Below are positions 7,122-14,183 of a stretch of DNA of 27,354 nucleotides, one piece after another. The notes beneath the pieces are model-generated. The model made no database searches and was not told where the DNA came from. It saw only the letters and a program-made list of their open reading frames with translations. The translations under genes were made by a program, and so were the position numbers. Every line of letters starts with the position of its first letter. The first letter of the stretch is position 1. Source of the DNA: Thermoplasmatales archaeon SW_10_69_26 (lineage in GTDB: Archaea; Thermoplasmatota; SW-10-69-26); assembly GCA_003009755.1 (NCBI GenBank), contig PXUB01000035.1, positions 1 through 27,354 on the forward strand. Direction: 5' to 3'.

Positions 7122-8342
7122 CTAGCCCGCGAACGTCCAGACGTCCATGCCGCGCTCGCGGCCGACGCCGAAGGCCCAGCCGTGGTGGACCTGGACGTCG
7201 ACGACCTCGCCGACGGGGTCGTGGTCGACGACCTGGGGCGCGGTCACGTCGGCGAAGTCGATCGTGTAGGTGCCGCCGGAGAGGAACCCGACGACCATCT
7301 TGTCGCGGTCACCGACGATCTCGCCGAAGTGGGCGGTGCAGGAGCCGGTCTCGGCGCGCATCTCGCTGGCGGAGATCCAGCTTTGCGGGGTCGGCGCTTG
7401 CTCCTCGCTGACGTCGTAGAACCACAGGGCGCCGACGGGGTCGGTCGTCGTGCCGCCGGTGGCGGGGTTCTCGGCGCTGGCGCCGGCGCAGCCGTTGGCG
7501 GCGTCGCTGGCGGCGCCGGCGAGCTCGTCGCCGATGACGAGCGTGTCCCCGTCGTTGGCGGGGATCGCCCAGTGGTGGATGTTGATCGCCGGGTTGGCGA
7601 TCCGGGTGACGATCTCGGGCCGCTCGGGGTCGGCGATTTCCCAGATCTGGGTCTCCCGGACGCCGGCGCAGTAGGCCCGGTCGTCGGGCATGTGGAAGCT
7701 GATGTCGTGGCAGGTGAGGTCGTTGAACGTCCGCACGAGCTCGGGGTTGGCGGGGTCGCTGGCGTCGACGATGTCGACGCCGGGCGTGTCGACGGAGCGG
7801 GAGTTGTAGATAAGGTGCGTGCCGGGGACGACGGCGATGTTGTGGACGTTGCCGTCGTCGCCGCCGAGGACGTTGGCGACCTTCTCGGGGTTGGTGGGAT
7901 CGGTGACGTTGATGATGTCGATCCCGCTGCTCGTGGCGGCGTTGGCGACGAACGTGCGGCCGTCGTCGTAGTTGAGGACCCAGGGGTCGTGGCCGAACGT
8001 GTCGGCGACGTGGCCGAGGACCTCGGGTTGCATGGGGTCGGAGATGTCGACGGTGTAGAAGCCGGCGTTCCAGGCGGAGATGTAGGCCATCTCGCCCTGC
8101 ACGGCGATCTGGTAGGCGCTGTCCAGGCCCTCGTCGGGGCCCAGCGTGAGCTCGTGCTCGACGCCGGTGATCTCCCCGGGCAGCTCCCGGGCGAACGTGG
8201 GCTCGTCGGGCGACGTCTCGGGACCCTGCTCCTCGACGCTGGCCGTCTGGGCCTCGTCGAAGCCGATGCAGCCGGCCAGGGCCGGCGTGGCGAGGGTCAA
8301 GGCGATCGCCAGAGCCAACCAACGGCGAGCACGCGAGCTCAT
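7122..8342 (-). CDS. LVIVD-repeat beta-propeller lipoprotein (copy 1)
   Basis: A 406-residue exported lipoprotein: signal peptide, lipobox (PALAGC), acidic spacer, then propeller blades built on the LVIVD pattern: FYTVDISDPMQPEVLG, GIDIINVTDPTNPEKV, GVDIVDASDPANPELV, TQIWEIADPERPEIV and ALWFYDVSEEQAPTP. Conserved Cys residues occur in TCHDISF, AYCAG, NGCAG and SCTAHFGE. LVIVD propellers occur on archaeal and bacterial surfaces; their ligands are mostly unknown. ATG 8342 lies 31 nt from a strong TATA-like box. It is closely related to the two genes just upstream on the same strand, but separated from them by a 359-bp gap holding an anti-sigma-like fragment on the other strand. Confidence 0.85.
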   Translation of the reverse strand: MSSRARRWLALAIALTLATPALAGCIGFDEAQTASVEEQGPETSPDEPTFARELPGEITGVEHELTLGPDEGLDSAYQIAVQGEMAYISAWNAGFYTVDISDPMQPEVLGHVADTFGHDPWVLNYDDGRTFVANAATSSGIDIINVTDPTNPEKVANVLGGDDGNVHNIAVVPGTHLIYNSRSVDTPGVDIVDASDPANPELVRTFNDLTCHDISFHMPDDRAYCAGVRETQIWEIADPERPEIVTRIANPAINIHHWAIPANDGDTLVIGDELAGAASDAANGCAGASAENPATGGTTTDPVGALWFYDVSEEQAPTPQSWISASEMRAETGSCTAHFGEIVGDRDKMVVGFLSGGTYTIDFADVTAPQVVDHDPVGEVVDVQVHHGWAFGVGRERGMDVWTFAG

Positions 8343-8366
8343 CGTGCGAGCAGGCGTGGCAGGCCT

Positions 8367-8373
8367 TCAAAAG
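8367..8373 (-). promoter_or_regulatory. TATA-like box of LVIVD copy 1
   Basis: CTTTTGA within ACGCTTTTGAAGGC begins 31 nt before ATG 8342. The box is nearly palindromic and could also serve the rightward ORF starting at 8390. Confidence 0.5.
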
Positions 8374-8389
8374 CGTTGCTGTCCGCGGG

Positions 8390-8704
8390 GTGGTCGGTCT
8401 CACCCGCACCGTCGGCTCTCCCGTGGGCCTTCACGCTCGTCCCTGGCTGTCCGCCGAGGCCTGGCTCCTCGACGAACCGGCCGGGGAGTGGATCTTGCTG
8501 GGTCGGCGCACGCCGGGAGCCGACGGACACCGGGTCGACGCTGGTCGAGAACGCGTCACGCTGGGGGACCAGGACCGGTTGCTCGTCACGATGGAGCCCG
8601 CCGAAGCCGACGCCGGCCGGTCGGGTCCCCCTCGGCGCCGTCGAAGCCAGCTCGCTGTTCGACGTGTCCACGCCCGCCCTCGCCCGCGAGGCCGCCCGTC
8701 GTCA
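8390..8704 (+). pseudogene. Anti-sigma-K (RskA)-like extracellular domain, frameshifted
   Basis: Fills most of the 359-bp gap between two LVIVD genes. Frame 2 from GTG 8390 encodes AEAWLLDEPAGEWILLG, GADGH and DRLLVTMEPAEADAGR. At about position 8625 the coding-like sequence moves to frame 1 (PLGAVEASSLFD). The pattern 'AWLL...W..LG......G.......LLVT.EPA......P.G' is that of the extracellular domain of bacterial anti-sigma-K (RskA-type) factors. The usual N-terminal sigma-binding domain and membrane helix are not seen. Archaea have no sigma factors, so any role would be different. Either a small single-domain protein with a sequencing error or a remnant. The 3' end runs straight into the stop of the convergent LVIVD gene. 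Confidence 0.4.
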
Positions 8705-9892
8705 GTCGCCAGTGGGCACGACGACGTCCAGGCCGCGCTCGGTGTCGCCGCTGAACAGGTATCCGTTGTGGTAGCGGGTCTCCCAGTTGTCGCCCACGGG
8801 CAGCGCGTCGTCGAGGATCTCGGGGTTGCGGACGTCGGCGAAGTCGACGAGCACGGAGCCGGCAGCCCGCCAGCCGACGACGATCTTGTCCTGGCCGGGC
8901 AGGATCTCGCCGAAGTGCGCCGTGCAGGGGGCCGGCGGCGTGTTGTCGGCCGGGACCGGCGGTGCCACCCAACTGATCGGGACCGGCGTGGTGGGGTCGG
9001 ACACGTCGTAGAACCAGATCGCGCCCACCGGGTCGCTGGTCGTGCGCTCGAGACCCGGCGTATCCACTCCGGCCAGGCAGCCGGCGGCCGCGTCGGTCGA
9101 GCCGGCGAACTCGTCGCCGATGATCAACGTCTCGCCGTCCTCGGTCACGGTCGCCCAGTGCTGGATCTGCATCGAAGGGTTGTGGATGCGGGAGACGATC
9201 TGGGGGTCGAGGGGATCGGTGATGTCCCAGATCTGCGTCTCAGCGTGGGCCGGGCAATACGCCGTCTCGGCCTCGGGGCCGAAGCTCACGTCGTGGCAGG
9301 CCAGCTGCTCGCGCGTGTCGACGACCTCGGGGTTGGCGGGGTCCGAGACGTCGACGATGTCGACGACCTGGTCGCCGGTGCTGCGGGCGCTGTAAACGAT
9401 GTCCGTGCCGGGGACCTGGCCGACGTTGTGGACGAGGGCGTCGGTGAGGGCCTCGCCCACGATCTCGGGGGTGCGGGGATCGGTGACGTCGGCGAACAGC
9501 ATGCCGTCGCCGTTGGTGGCCAGCACGGCGATCGTGCGGTTGTCCTGAAAGACGAGGTCGACGTCGCGGGTGTACCGGCCGGTGATGTTACCGAGGACCT
9601 GGGGGTCCTCGGGCGTGCTGACGTCGACGACGTGGAACCCGCTGTTCTGGCCGCTGACGTAGGCGTGGTCGCCGTGGAGGTCGAGCCCGGCGCCGGCCTC
9701 GACGTTCTCGACGTGGGCCAGCGGCTCGAGCCCGGTGACGTCCTCGGGCAGCGGGCGGGCCCAGTCCTCGCTGGCGTTGGCCTCGGAGGCGGCGTCGGCG
9801 GCCTCCTCGATCGGCTCCTCGCTCCCGAGGCAGCCGGCGGCGACCAGCGCCAGGCAGGCGAGCCCGATCCAGGCGAGCTGGGACCGATCCAT
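8702..9892 (-). CDS. LVIVD-repeat beta-propeller lipoprotein (copy 2)
   Basis: A 396-residue lipoprotein with signal peptide and lipobox (VAAGC), an acidic spacer and the propeller repeats FHVVDVSTPEDPQVLG, MLFADVTDPRTPEIVG, VVDIVDVSDPANPEVV, TQIWDITDPLDPQIV, IWFYDVSDPTTPVP and VLVDFADVRNPEIL. Cys and His landmarks match the other two copies (ACHDVSF, AYCPAH, AGCLAG, PCTAHFGEI). It begins only 2 nt after the stop of copy 3, and GGGGAG lies a few bases before its ATG, so it is the second gene of a two-gene operon translated from a Shine-Dalgarno site. Cell-surface location is inferred from the lipobox; ligand unknown. Confidence 0.87.
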   Translation of the reverse strand: MDRSQLAWIGLACLALVAAGCLGSEEPIEEAADAASEANASEDWARPLPEDVTGLEPLAHVENVEAGAGLDLHGDHAYVSGQNSGFHVVDVSTPEDPQVLGNITGRYTRDVDLVFQDNRTIAVLATNGDGMLFADVTDPRTPEIVGEALTDALVHNVGQVPGTDIVYSARSTGDQVVDIVDVSDPANPEVVDTREQLACHDVSFGPEAETAYCPAHAETQIWDITDPLDPQIVSRIHNPSMQIQHWATVTEDGETLIIGDEFAGSTDAAAGCLAGVDTPGLERTTSDPVGAIWFYDVSDPTTPVPISWVAPPVPADNTPPAPCTAHFGEILPGQDKIVVGWRAAGSVLVDFADVRNPEILDDALPVGDNWETRYHNGYLFSGDTERGLDVVVPTGD

Positions 9893-9894
9893 CG

Positions 9895-11112
9895 CTAGCT
9901 CCCCGTGGGGACGAAGACGTCCATGCCGCGGTCGGTGTCACCGCTGAAGACGTACCCGTTGTGGTAGCGGGTCTCCCAGTTGTCGCCGACCGGGGTCACG
10001 TGGTCGACGAGCTCGGGCGCGGACGGATCGGAGAAGTCGACGACGTAGGTGCCGGCGGCCCGCCATCCGATCACCATCTTGTCCTGGTTGGGGAGGATCT
10101 CGCCGAAGTGCGCCGTGCAGGGCGTCGGCGGGACGTTGTTGGCGGGCAGCTCGGGCGCGACCCATCCGAGCGGGACCGGTTGGCTCTCGTCGCTGATGTC
10201 GTAGAACCAGACGGCCCCGTAGGGATCGGAGACGGTGTGGTCGTCGGTCGGGTTGTCGGCGGTCGCGTAGCAGCCGGCGGCGGCGTCGGTGCTGCCGCCG
10301 AACTCGTCGCCGATCACGAGCAGGTCGCCGCCGTTGGTGACCGTGGCCCAGTGGTGGACGTGCATGAACGGGTTGTAGATGCGGGTGAGTACGTCGGGGT
10401 CCTCGGGATCGGAGATGTCCCAGATCTGGGTTTCGCGGACGCCGGCGCAGTAGGCGCGGTCGTCCTCCGCGGAGAACGTGATGTCGTGGCAGGTGAGGTC
10501 GTTGAACGTCGCCACGTGCTCGGGGTCGTCCGGGTTGGAGGCGTTCACGATGTCGACGCCGGGCGTGTCCACCGACCGCGAGTTGTAGACGAGGTCCGTG
10601 CCGGGCACGACGTTGGCGTTGTGGACGTTGCCCTCGCCGCCGCCGAGCGCCTCGCCGACGACCTCGGGCTGGGTGGGCTCGGTCACGTCGATGAACACCA
10701 TCCCGCCTCCACTGGCGGCGGTGACGACGACGCTTCGGTTCCCGTCGTGGAGCATCTCGACGTCGCGCGTGAACTGGTCCTTGATCTCGCCGACGACCTC
10801 CGGCTCGTTCGGTGTGGTCAGGTCGACCACGTAGAACCCCGTGTTCTGGCCGCTGACGTAGGCGTAGTCGCCTTCGGTCCAGAGACCGCCGGCCGCTTCG
10901 ACGTCCTCGACCTGGGTCAGGTGCTCGATGCCGGTGACGTCGTCCGGCAACGGGCGGGCCCAGTCCTCGGCCTCGTCGGCGGCTTCGCTGTCGGGCGTGC
11001 TGGCGGTCTCGGCGCTTTGCCCTGCGTCACCGATGCAGCCGGCCAGGACGGGTGTGGTCAGCAGCAGAGCGAGCGCGATCGCGACCCCCGGAGCCGTGGG
11101 CTTGCCTCCCAT
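9895..11112 (-). CDS. LVIVD-repeat beta-propeller lipoprotein (copy 3)
   Basis: A 405-residue lipoprotein, first gene of an operon with copy 2. The frame is open to 11457, but the signal peptide (MGGKPTAPG..., lipobox PVLAGC) begins at ATG 11112, 33 nt from a TATA-like box; upstream codons translate a repeat region. Blades: FYVVDLTTPNEPEVVG, MVFIDVTEPTQPEVVG, GVDIVNASNPDDPEHV, TQIWDISDPEDPDVL, VWFYDISDESQPVP and YVVDFSDPSAPELV. The Cys landmarks TCHDITF, AYCAG, AGCYA and PCTAHFGEI are shared with copies 1 and 2. The three genes clearly arose by tandem duplication. Function unknown beyond a probable surface binding propeller. Confidence 0.87.
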   Translation of the reverse strand: MGGKPTAPGVAIALALLLTTPVLAGCIGDAGQSAETASTPDSEAADEAEDWARPLPDDVTGIEHLTQVEDVEAAGGLWTEGDYAYVSGQNTGFYVVDLTTPNEPEVVGEIKDQFTRDVEMLHDGNRSVVVTAASGGGMVFIDVTEPTQPEVVGEALGGGEGNVHNANVVPGTDLVYNSRSVDTPGVDIVNASNPDDPEHVATFNDLTCHDITFSAEDDRAYCAGVRETQIWDISDPEDPDVLTRIYNPFMHVHHWATVTNGGDLLVIGDEFGGSTDAAAGCYATADNPTDDHTVSDPYGAVWFYDISDESQPVPLGWVAPELPANNVPPTPCTAHFGEILPNQDKMVIGWRAAGTYVVDFSDPSAPELVDHVTPVGDNWETRYHNGYVFSGDTDRGMDVFVPTGS

Positions 11113-11138
11113 GGTAGCGGGGAGCCGGCCTCGCAGGA

Positions 11139-11145
11139 CTAAAGG
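11139..11145 (-). promoter_or_regulatory. TATA-like box of the LVIVD copy 3/copy 2 operon
   Basis: CCTTTAG, preceded by a purine-rich ACAAA element that could be the BRE, begins 33 nt before ATG 11112. Confidence 0.45.
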
Positions 11146-11165
11146 TTTGTGGGGGACGCGGCGGG

Positions 11166-11273
11166 CGTGGAGGGCACAGAGGGGGTAGAGGACGCAGAGA
11201 GCCACCCACAGAGACACAGAGGACACGGAGAACACACAGAGAGGAAGGAAGGGCGATGGGAGGGGAAGAGGGA
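11166..11273 (+). repeat. CACAGAG-type repeat array, left arm
   Basis: Degenerate units of about 9-10 bp (GGCACAGAG, CCACAGAG, ACACAGAG, ACACGGAG) followed by a GGAAGG/GGGGAAGAG purine run. An inverted, clearly similar copy lies at 11931-12032 on the far side of the GxxExxY pseudogene. The array ends about 20 bp upstream of the promoter of the LVIVD operon. No protein coding is supported in it. Confidence 0.7.
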
Positions 11274-11290
11274 GGTAGTTGGGGGAGAGA

Positions 11291-11871
11291 TCAACGGGCC
11301 AGTCGATGGAGGCCCTCGACCAGCGTCTGGCGGTGGAAGTTGACGATGAGACCGAGGGGGAACTCTCCCTTGCTGAGGTAGGTGAGCAGCTGGGCTCGAT
11401 GGACCGGTTGGACCTCGCTGACGGCTTTGATCTCGACGACGACCCGCCCCCCGACAAGCAGGTCGAGCCGGTAGGAGGCTGACAGCTGTTCGCCTCGATA
11501 GCGCAAGGGCGGGGTTCTGTAGCTGTCTCAGCCAGACGGAGTCTATTTGATCTCCAAGGCCTCTAGCGGCTATATCCGGCCCCTTCATCGCTTCAGCCGT
11601 CACGATCGCTTCGAGCGACAAAAGTCCGTGGTGGAGGGCCTTGTTGTCGCTAGTTCCTCTCCCAACTGAGACACGTTTAGAACCTCGGCGCAAGGGTAGG
11701 TGGACCTGGGACCGGCAGCCGATTCCCTCGTCGGTCGAGCTCCGCCGAGAGCGCCTCCTCGCAGGCGCGCTCGAGGAGCCCAGGCCCGAGGCGGTCGTGG
11801 ACCTCGACCGCTGCACCGATGACGTCGTCAGTGACCTCGCTGAGTTTCGCGGGCGGCTCCTCATCCACCAC
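11291..11871 (-). pseudogene. GxxExxY family protein (PDDEXK-like), broken by MITE and a one-base insertion
   Basis: The N-terminal half (from ATG 11871) reads LSEVTDDVIGAAVEVHDRLGPGLLE, the family signature with G-P-G-L-L-E. The C-terminal half (11291-11506) reads YRLDLLVGGRVVVEIKAV...HRAQLLTYL...LGLIVNF, matching the second half of the ~120-residue family. Between them sits a 178-bp insertion (11510-11687) flanked by a 9-bp duplication. A second lesion is also visible: at about 11723 an extra base shifts the frame, since the continuation GIGCRSQVHLPLR is in another frame. The family has a PDDEXK-nuclease-like fold; its biological role is not established. The gene is bracketed by inverted CACAGAG repeats. 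Confidence 0.75.
11510..11687. mobile_element. 178-bp MITE-like insertion with 9-bp target duplication
   Basis: The ends are imperfect terminal inverted repeats: GGTTCTGTAGCTGTCTCAG on the left and, reverse-complemented, GGTTCTAAACGTGTCTCAG on the right (17 of the first 22 positions match, counted from the outer C). Both sides are flanked by the direct repeat GCGCAAGGG (11501-11509 and 11688-11696). The interior is too short for a transposase, although one minus-strand frame stays open through it. This is the signature of a non-autonomous transposon moved by an enzyme encoded elsewhere. It interrupts the GxxExxY gene. Confidence 0.8.
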
Positions 11872-11930
11872 CGACGAGTTGCCCCTCCAGCTCTTGAAGG
11901 CTCTCCGGGAGCTCTACGCGCTCCCGTATG

Positions 11931-12032
11931 CTCTCCCCTCGATTGCCCCCTCCTTCCCTCTGTGCATTCTCTGTGCTCTCTGTGCCTCTGTGGTTGGCTT
12001 CTCTGTGCCCTCCGCGAGGCTCCGTGCCCTCA
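11931..12032 (-). repeat. CACAGAG-type repeat array, right arm
   Basis: Read on the minus strand: GGGCACGGAG, GGGCACAGAG, CCACAGAG, GCACAGAG, GCACAGAG, then GGGAAGGAGG and GGGGAGAG. The order of units and the trailing purine run mirror the left arm at 11166-11273 in inverted orientation. The outer boundary coincides with the stop codon of the site-2 protease gene (12030-12032). Confidence 0.7.
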
Positions 12033-13232
12033 CAACCCACTGATGGGCGTCGGGATGAACGTGATCACGATCAACAGCAGCGTCGCGATGGCGAGGATGC
12101 TGCGTTTCTTGTCCAACGGCGTGACGCTGTTGAGCGTCGGCGGGTGCTTGGCGCCGATGAACAGGATCAAGATCGCGAACACGAGCCAGCCGCCGTACCC
12201 GGTGATCCACTGGTCGGGCGAGAACGGCGGGATGCCGAGCCCGAGCAGGATGAGGCCGCCGAGGGCGACGTAGGACAGCGTGCGGGCGTGCTCGTCGAGG
12301 AGCGCGCTGGCGACGTGGCCGCCGTCGAGCTGGCCGCTGGGGATCAGGTTGATGCCGGTGACGAGCAGACCGACCCAGCCGGCCATCGCCACGGGGTGGA
12401 TGATCGCGTCCCCGGGGATGGCGAAGGGCCAGGCCAGCGCGTCGTACAGCAACGGCGTACCGAGCATGACGGTACCGCCGGCGCCGGCGGTCGTGACGGG
12501 GTCCTGGCTCATCAAGAACCCCCCCAACAGGACGGTCGGGATGGCGACGACGAGCCCAGCGAGGGGTCCGCTGGCGCCGATGTCGAACAAGGCCTTCTTC
12601 GAGGGGATCGGCTCCCGCAACGAGATGAAGGCGCCCAGCGTCCCGATGTTGACGGCGAAGATCGGCGGTAACGGGATGAAGTAGGGGAACGAGGGCGTGA
12701 GGCCGTGCTTGCGGCCGGCGAGGTAGTGGCCGGACTCGTGCACGCCCAGGATGAGCATGAGCGGAAGCGCGAACTGCAGGAGGCCGCCGAGCAGGAAGCT
12801 GGTGCCGGTCAACGGCAGCAGCGCGCTCTGAGCGCCGTAGCACTCGTAGCAGAACCCGGGGTTCTGGTAGCCGAACACGGCGAGCGCACCGGCCAGCGTC
12901 GTCGTGACCCACGTCGCCAGGAACAGCGCCCAGTTCACCCATTCCCGTCGGTCGGGGCTGCGGGGCTGAGGGAAGACATTGAGGATGCGTTCGCCGCCCT
13001 CTTCACGGATCGAGGCGGCGTAGCCGTGGGTCTCGGCTTGCGCGAGCACGGCGTCGAAACGGTCCTCGATCTCGCCTTTCTCCTCGTGTACGAAGTAGGT
13101 GCCGATCGGACGGTCCTCGTGGGCTTCGTAGGGGGAGAAGTGCTCGCGGACGGCGTCCTGGATCTCCTCGGGCACACCCTTGTGCCGGGGGGCGTCGACG
13201 CGATCCTGGAGCCATTCGGGGGGAGTGGCCAC
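12030..13232 (-). CDS. Site-2 protease family intramembrane metalloprotease (M50)
   Basis: A 400-residue membrane protein. Residues 1-95 form a soluble, acidic N-terminal domain; several membrane helices follow. The zinc site is visible as HESGH at 165-169 (HExxH), and the second motif NLIPSGQLDGGH at about 295-306 supplies the third ligand Asp, as in NPDG-type motifs of S2P. Such enzymes cut membrane-anchored substrates inside the bilayer, often regulators. The frame is open up to 13586, but the upstream part is Arg/Pro-rich and unlike coding sequence. GTG 13232 is chosen because a CTTTTCA box starts 32 nt upstream, matching other promoters here. The stop codon abuts the CACAGAG repeat. Confidence 0.9.
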   Translation of the reverse strand: MATPPEWLQDRVDAPRHKGVPEEIQDAVREHFSPYEAHEDRPIGTYFVHEEKGEIEDRFDAVLAQAETHGYAASIREEGGERILNVFPQPRSPDRREWVNWALFLATWVTTTLAGALAVFGYQNPGFCYECYGAQSALLPLTGTSFLLGGLLQFALPLMLILGVHESGHYLAGRKHGLTPSFPYFIPLPPIFAVNIGTLGAFISLREPIPSKKALFDIGASGPLAGLVVAIPTVLLGGFLMSQDPVTTAGAGGTVMLGTPLLYDALAWPFAIPGDAIIHPVAMAGWVGLLVTGINLIPSGQLDGGHVASALLDEHARTLSYVALGGLILLGLGIPPFSPDQWITGYGGWLVFAILILFIGAKHPPTLNSVTPLDKKRSILAIATLLLIVITFIPTPISGL

Positions 13233-13257
13233 CGAGGCCGGCCACCCGCAGGCCCCG

Positions 13258-13264
13258 TGAAAAG
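13258..13264 (-). promoter_or_regulatory. TATA-like box of the site-2 protease gene
   Basis: CTTTTCA within ACGCTTTTCACGGG begins 32 nt before GTG 13232 and decides that start over upstream candidates. Confidence 0.5.
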
Positions 13265-13408
13265 CGTGTCGGCTCGGCAGGCGCTCGCCGCGACCCGACC
13301 GCCGGTGGGACATCCAACGCCACCCGACCGTCTCCGAGATAAGTGAGGTGGCTTGATCGCCAAGTTCACCGACGAACCGCCGGTTGCGGGTCGCGGGTCG
13401 GTCTCCGG

Positions 13409-13846
13409 CTAAAATGAGAACGGGTTCACAGGCTTGGCGAGACGGTCGAGGTCGCCGACAACGTCGAAGCCAGGCTCGAAGCTGTCGATGTAACGGATCT
13501 CCTGCCTGCGAGCCTGCACGACCTGCATCGCGTCGACAAGGGACAGGACGTCGATGCGACGGAAGGTGTCGCGACCGTGCTCCCAATCGGCCTTGACGTG
13601 GTTGGCTAGCTCGAAACTGGGGCTGGCTTCGAGGCGCGAGAGGAGGTCCTCGGCTTTGTGTGCTCCGAGGTCGCGTTGGACGCCGTTGATCGTCTCGACG
13701 AGAGCGACGCCGGGAACGACGAGCTGGGGAAGCTCACCTGCGTCGGTCCTCCTGACGATGGAAAGGCCGGTCTGGTGTCGAGCTCGCTCCGCCCGGTTTG
13801 CGGCAGCATAGAGTACCGTCGTATCCACCAGTGCCTGCTGTGCCAC
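13409..13846 (-). CDS. PIN-domain ribonuclease, VapC-like toxin
   Basis: A 145-residue PIN-domain protein. The acidic active-site residues are in place: ALVDTTVLYAAANR (Asp8), VALVETING, LSLVDAMQV, and the C-terminal YIDSFEPGFDVVGDLDRL, which matches the usual FDxxF end of archaeal VapC proteins (YSFDxDFD...RL...NPF). The family cleaves RNA, often tRNA or rRNA, and is held in check by a cognate antitoxin. GTG 13846 gives the standard start just before the first active-site Asp; the frame is open much further upstream but not coding-like. The probable antitoxin gene lies immediately upstream on the same strand. Confidence 0.85.
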   Translation of the reverse strand: MAQQALVDTTVLYAAANRAERARHQTGLSIVRRTDAGELPQLVVPGVALVETINGVQRDLGAHKAEDLLSRLEASPSFELANHVKADWEHGRDTFRRIDVLSLVDAMQVVQARRQEIRYIDSFEPGFDVVGDLDRLAKPVNPFSF

Positions 13847-14045
13847 ACTCTGTCCTCCGCACTCGCTCGATCGAGACCGAAACGATGGTCTCCTCGACGA
13901 CGTCCACGCCTGCCTCTGAGGAGCCGGGTTCGAAGTCCTCGAAGACGCCCGCTTCTTGCCGGACGACGGATACCTCGATTCGGTCTCCGAGGACTCGCCA
14001 GCGGAGGACATCTCCGTCCTCGATGTCGAGATCGTGGTGAACCAC
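13734..14045 (-). CDS. AbrB/SpoVT-like antitoxin, N-terminal frame uncertain
   Basis: The segment DLDIEDGDVLRWRVLGDRIEV...GVFEDFEPG resembles the DNA-binding antitoxins found upstream of VapC in haloarchaea (GDxLRW...GxFDDFEP). From GTG 14045 the frame misses the N-terminal beta strand. The coding-like sequence continues upstream in the same frame (RTFDDDARTLGLRGDG) until an in-frame stop near 14152, without a start codon, so a sequencing error, frame lesion or unusual start is likely. The 3' part overlaps the PIN gene by about 110 bp, more than normal, and the real stop may be earlier in another frame. Expected role: binds the PIN toxin and represses the operon. Confidence 0.45.
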   Translation of the reverse strand: MVHHDLDIEDGDVLRWRVLGDRIEVSVVRQEAGVFEDFEPGSSEAGVDVVEETIVSVSIERVRRTECGTAGTGGYDGTLCCRKPGGASSTPDRPFHRQEDRRR

Positions 14046-14143
14046 GGCGGCTCGATCGAGGCCGTCCCCTCGGAGGCCGAGGGTGCGCGCATCGTCGTCG
14101 AACGTCCGCTGTGAGCGCCTCGACCAAGCGTTCGCCAGGAAGG

Positions 14144-14150
14144 CTTTTCA
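14144..14150 (+). promoter_or_regulatory. TATA-like box of the CocE-like operon
   Basis: CTTTTCA begins 40 nt before ATG 14184, leaving a leader of about 10 nt that contains GGGAG. Read on the other strand, the same AT-rich block (TTGAAAAG) could drive the antitoxin/PIN pair. Confidence 0.45.
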
Positions 14151-14183
14151 ACCGCCGGCCTCGCTGGTCTGTTAGGGAGTCCC

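Noticed and set aside
7095-11142. Plus-strand open frames opposite the LVIVD genes (7095-8774, 8390-9898 beyond 8704, 9961-11142)
   Set aside because: Val/Asp/Gly repeats that merely mirror the VDxxDP blade codons of the opposite strand.
11166-12032. CRISPR array
   Set aside because: The CACAGAG units are ~9-10 bp, degenerate and without spacers.
13918-14113. Plus-strand stretch opposite the antitoxin ending ARIVVERPL
   Set aside because: It reads rather protein-like, but has a stop just upstream and no start, while the minus strand carries the recognisable GDVLRW...FEDFEPG antitoxin pattern.
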